Assembly: GCA_020736575.1 (NCBI GenBank)
Contig: JAGPYM010000003.1
Location: 806,001-870,000, forward strand
Direction of reading: 5' to 3'
Source: Thelonectria olida
Taxonomy: Eukaryota; Ascomycota; Sordariomycetes; Hypocreales; Nectriaceae
DNA length: 64,000 bases
A program made the translations under genes and the position numbers. This document shows, piece after piece, positions 61,411-64,000 of this stretch (its first letter is position 1; the number at the start of each line of letters is the position of its first letter). Below the pieces are notes generated by a model, which saw only the letters and a list, made by a program, of their open reading frames with translations, searched no databases and was not told the origin of the DNA.

Positions 61411-61557
61411 TAGGATCGCGCCTGCCCACAGTACATGTACTCCCACTTTACCCACGCACCTTTTCCCACTCTCATCCTCGACATACTCAAATCTATCTTC
61501 ACCAAATCTCTACAGCTCTTGTCCTTTTACCGTACCTATTTGCCTTCCAAGACAATC

Positions 61558-62998
61558 ATGGACGACAACGCCAAAGCCGAGTACGAAGCGAAATCACAAG
61601 ACCTGCGCGCTGATTTGAAGCAATGGGAGGGCGACTGGGCCAAATCACACAACGGCAAGAAGCCAGGAAGAGAAGACATCAAGGCCAACCCCGAAATTGG
61701 TATGCGATTCCCTTTGAAGATACCATCGACTTGAACTCTCGCTGACCACGTCAATAGCGCGGAAATATAAGCAGTACAACCAAGTTCGCGATATCCTCTC
61801 TGGCAAAGTATCACCACCCACCCAACAGGACCCACCCAAGAAGCGCAAGCCCGATCCTCTACCAGCACAAACGCCGACAAAGCGCACAAGACATTTCGAA
61901 ACCCCCTCTAAGGACCGTACAGCCAACCATGATGACGAGTTTATGTCGCCTGCCGTCTCGAGAAAGTTGTTTAGTCCCGTCTCTGTGACTTCCTTGGGTC
62001 CAACACCTCAGCGCGATGGTCGCGTCTTGGGGCTTTTCGATCTTTTGGTAGAGAAGGAACTCGGAACCCCGTCGAAGAATGATTCTCCAACAAAGAAGGA
62101 TGCCCAACGCAGGATCGACGTCACGCCTAGCAAACGATCTACCATGAGTGACGAGACAACGGCAAGATTAGGTCGCACGCCAATGTCAGCCAGCAAACGA
62201 CAAGCGTTAGATATGTTCATGACACCACGCAAGAACCGGGGCATGAATGCAGATGCTGTCACGCCCTCATCTGTCTCAAAACTTCAGTTTGACACACCGG
62301 CCTTTTTGAAACGGAACTCTCTCCCTGTTTTGGACGAGATTGGCGACTTTGATGCACCGGCACCATTGAGACTACCCCGCAAGCCCATGGTGAGAGGTCT
62401 GAGCGAAATTGTTGCCAGTCTACGGAAAGTGGAGGAAGAGACATTGGATGATGATCTGGATGCTCTGCGAGAAGCTGAGAACGAGGAAATTGGTGGACCT
62501 GTACCGAAGCCAGTCCAGCCCAAGCCCAAGGACGACGTGCTGGTTGAAGATAGCCAGGTCAAGCAGCTTCCTCTTGGCGGATTTGACGACGAAGGCTTGT
62601 ACGACAGTCCAGTGGAGGATGCAGTGGGCCGAGATGGAAATCCACTGAGGGTGTACAAGAAGAAGGGTCAGAAGCGAACAACCAGAAAGGTGAACATCAA
62701 GCCGATGCGATTGAAGCGCCCGACAAACATGGGCGAGGCCCAACACAGCGATGACGAAGACGAGGAGAACAGAATCCCAGAGACACAACAAGGTGCAGAA
62801 GATGCCGGTTCCGAATCGGACTTTGAGCGGGTGAAATCCAAGCCTAAGAAATCGGCACGCAAACCAGAAGGGACAGTGAAGAAGGCGGTCAGGAAGGTCA
62901 ACGAGCTGGCTCATGCAAACTTCCAGAGACTGAAGCTGAAGAACAGCGGCGCAAAAGGCGGCCCTGGTTTTAACAGTAGATTCCGTCGACGACGATGA
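61558..62998 (+). CDS. sld2: DNA replication regulator Sld2
   Basis: Two exons, 61558-61699 and 61758-62998, with a 58-nt intron, encode 460 aa. The N-terminal Sld2/RecQL4 homology region is clear (LKQWEGDWAKSHNGKKPG, then ARKYKQYNQVRD, residues about 19-59). About a dozen Ser/Thr-Pro sites follow, several with the full CDK consensus (TPTK at 86, TPSK at 96, SPTKK, TPSKR, TPRKN). The C-terminus is basic (NVKPM-like NIKPMRLKRP and a final SRFRRRR). CDK-phosphorylated Sld2 binds Dpb11 to load GINS and start replication. The TPTK at residue 86 sits where yeast has its key Thr84; that equivalence is inferred from position. Two MluI boxes upstream fit G1/S expression. Confidence 0.92.
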
Positions 62999-63616
62999 AC
63001 ATTGGGCAAAGATGAGCGTGGTGTTTGGGTTATGACTTATGATGGTGTGCATTCAGAGCGTCTTTTTAGCGATAAACCTGTGTAAAATTAGAGGCCTATA
63101 AGAGCTGGCTACCTGGCTACCTTATTTAATGAACTTTGAGAGTACTAATGAACCTAAACATCTTGTCCTGAAATCTTGCTTTGTGATGAAGATGAGTGAG
63201 CGAGTGAGGTGAAGAATTGAATGCTTGAAGGGGCTTAGTGGAGCCAATTGCTTTTAGGAGCTTCTTCAGCGCCCAACCAATACGGGGCTCGAATCCACTT
63301 TTCTCCTACAGTATTTCCCTTTTGCGTTCTCATTTGAGGCAGTCGCGCCGCGTCGAAGAAACAAAGGAAGTCGGCGTGGCGCGTGCCTTCCCCAAGACCA
63401 AGAAGAAGAGGGTGAATAATCTGAGTAATCGGCTGCAATCTAGCCTCAATTGAGCCTCTCCTATTCCGCAACGGCCAGACACTTTAGACATTCTCGGTTT
63501 CTTCTTGACGATTCTGGCTTCTCACTTCAGCGCTTGTGTTGCACCGCGCGTTTACACGGCCCTTCCCTTCACCAAACGTTGGATTATTGTTCATGATAAC
63601 ATGTCGCCTTAATAGC
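62999..63616. other. Intergenic region after SLD2
   Basis: About 620 bp, AT-rich at 63060-63180, fitting the SLD2 3' UTR and the promoter of the next gene. The 63240-63300 stretch contains a TCGAATCC sequence that does not fold into a tRNA. Confidence 0.5.
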
Positions 63617-64000
63617 ATGAAACTAATCACCTCAGATGCCGGTAAGTTAGTTAGGCCCGAGAGGAGAACGATCGGCTGACAGGGCTTTGTACAAAGAACA
63701 TGGACTGGCCAGATCCTGGGGACGACCCTTTCCCTGGAGTTGACAGAGAGGAGAGCTTCTTTGAGCAGGAGTACAAAACTATCACTCAAACCGATGAGCC
63801 ATTACCAATGAGCTGCATGAATCACGGCAAAATGGCTATTGAGAACCATCACTTCCTTGAAAACGACACTGGCCTGCTCACTGCAGCTCCCTCACCTGGC
63901 CTAGCAAAAGCAAACGCACACGCAAGCACAGAGAAGGACCTCGTTGAGAACCGCAACAATGGAAGTCTTGGCTATTCTACCTTCTTTCAGGAAAGCCTTG
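63617..64000 (+). CDS. 5' part of an unidentified gene, running off the window
   Basis: From the ATG at 63700 the frame is open to the window end: MDWPDPGDDPFPGVDREESF, then acidic, Asn/His-containing sequence without a recognised domain. An upstream exon (ATG at 63617, donor GTAAGT after 63641, acceptor CAG ending at 63682) would join in frame as MKLITSDAG-LCTKN-MDWP, but its 41-nt intron would be unusually short. Either start is possible. The plus strand and the absence of stops over 300 nt support a real gene; its identity needs sequence beyond the window. Confidence 0.55.

Larger units (their letters stand above)
61029..61557. promoter_or_regulatory. Divergent promoter of the RING gene and SLD2
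   Basis: 529 bp between opposed start codons. It holds two perfect MluI boxes and several CGCGTC/CGCGTT near-matches, and an inverted AGGTACGTACCTA at 61257-61269. The last 110 nt before SLD2 are C/T-rich. Confidence 0.6.

Noticed and set aside
63270..63300. CTCGAATCC sequence resembling a tRNA T-loop
   Set aside because: Flanks do not pair and no tRNA body is present.

Overview
The window is nuclear DNA from a filamentous ascomycete, most likely a Sordariomycete (Hypocreales or Glomerellales; I cannot name a genus). The evidence is short introns (about 54-125 nt) with GTRNGT donors and YAG acceptors, a Zn(II)2Cys6 regulator, a fungus-type DASH subunit and CENP-Q, long intergenic regions and pyrimidine-rich leaders. 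I support 17 complete or near-complete protein genes, one partial gene at the right edge and one probable gene relic. I see no tRNA, rRNA, CRISPR array, transposon or secondary-metabolite cluster.

Layout. 0-2 kb: DEAD-box helicase Spb4 (60S ribosome assembly). 5.8-7.3 kb: C6 zinc-cluster regulator with upstream ORFs. 8.6-12.4 kb (minus): exportin Crm1 in nine exons. 14.0-15.7 kb (minus): alanine-glyoxylate-type aminotransferase with a candidate mitochondrial presequence. 16.5-17.5 kb (minus): alpha/beta hydrolase. 18.4-20.9 kb (minus): PRMT5/Skb1, carrying an apparent one-base deletion, head-to-head with the DEAH helicase Prp43 (21.6-24.1 kb). 24-30 kb: gene-sparse. 30.0 kb: small Cys-containing protein. 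34.2-35.8 kb (minus): secreted, GPI-anchored App1-like phosphatase. 36.6-38.4 kb: probable relics. 38.5-41.3 kb: Rtp1/TANGO6-like protein. 45.8-46.9 kb: secreted Ser/Thr-rich protein. 48.0-49.9 kb (minus): AT-hook-rich CENP-Q. 55.0-56.0 kb: acidic protein of unknown function. 57.7-58.5 kb: DASH subunit Spc34. 58.7-59.4 kb (minus): DsbA/FrnE-like protein. 59.9-61.0 kb (minus): RING protein, divergent from the replication factor Sld2 (61.6-63.0 kb). 63.6 kb to the end: 5' part of an unidentified gene.

Most genes are housekeeping: ribosome and RNA processing (Spb4, Prp43, PRMT5, Rtp1), nuclear transport (Crm1), and chromosome replication or segregation (Sld2, Spc34, CENP-Q). The most informative observations are the PRMT5 frameshift, Thr in place of Cys at the leptomycin B-reactive position of Crm1, the nested start codons of the aminotransferase, two perfect MluI cell-cycle boxes between the RING gene and SLD2, and an ATG-only first coding exon in CENP-Q. 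I found no convincing new multi-gene system.
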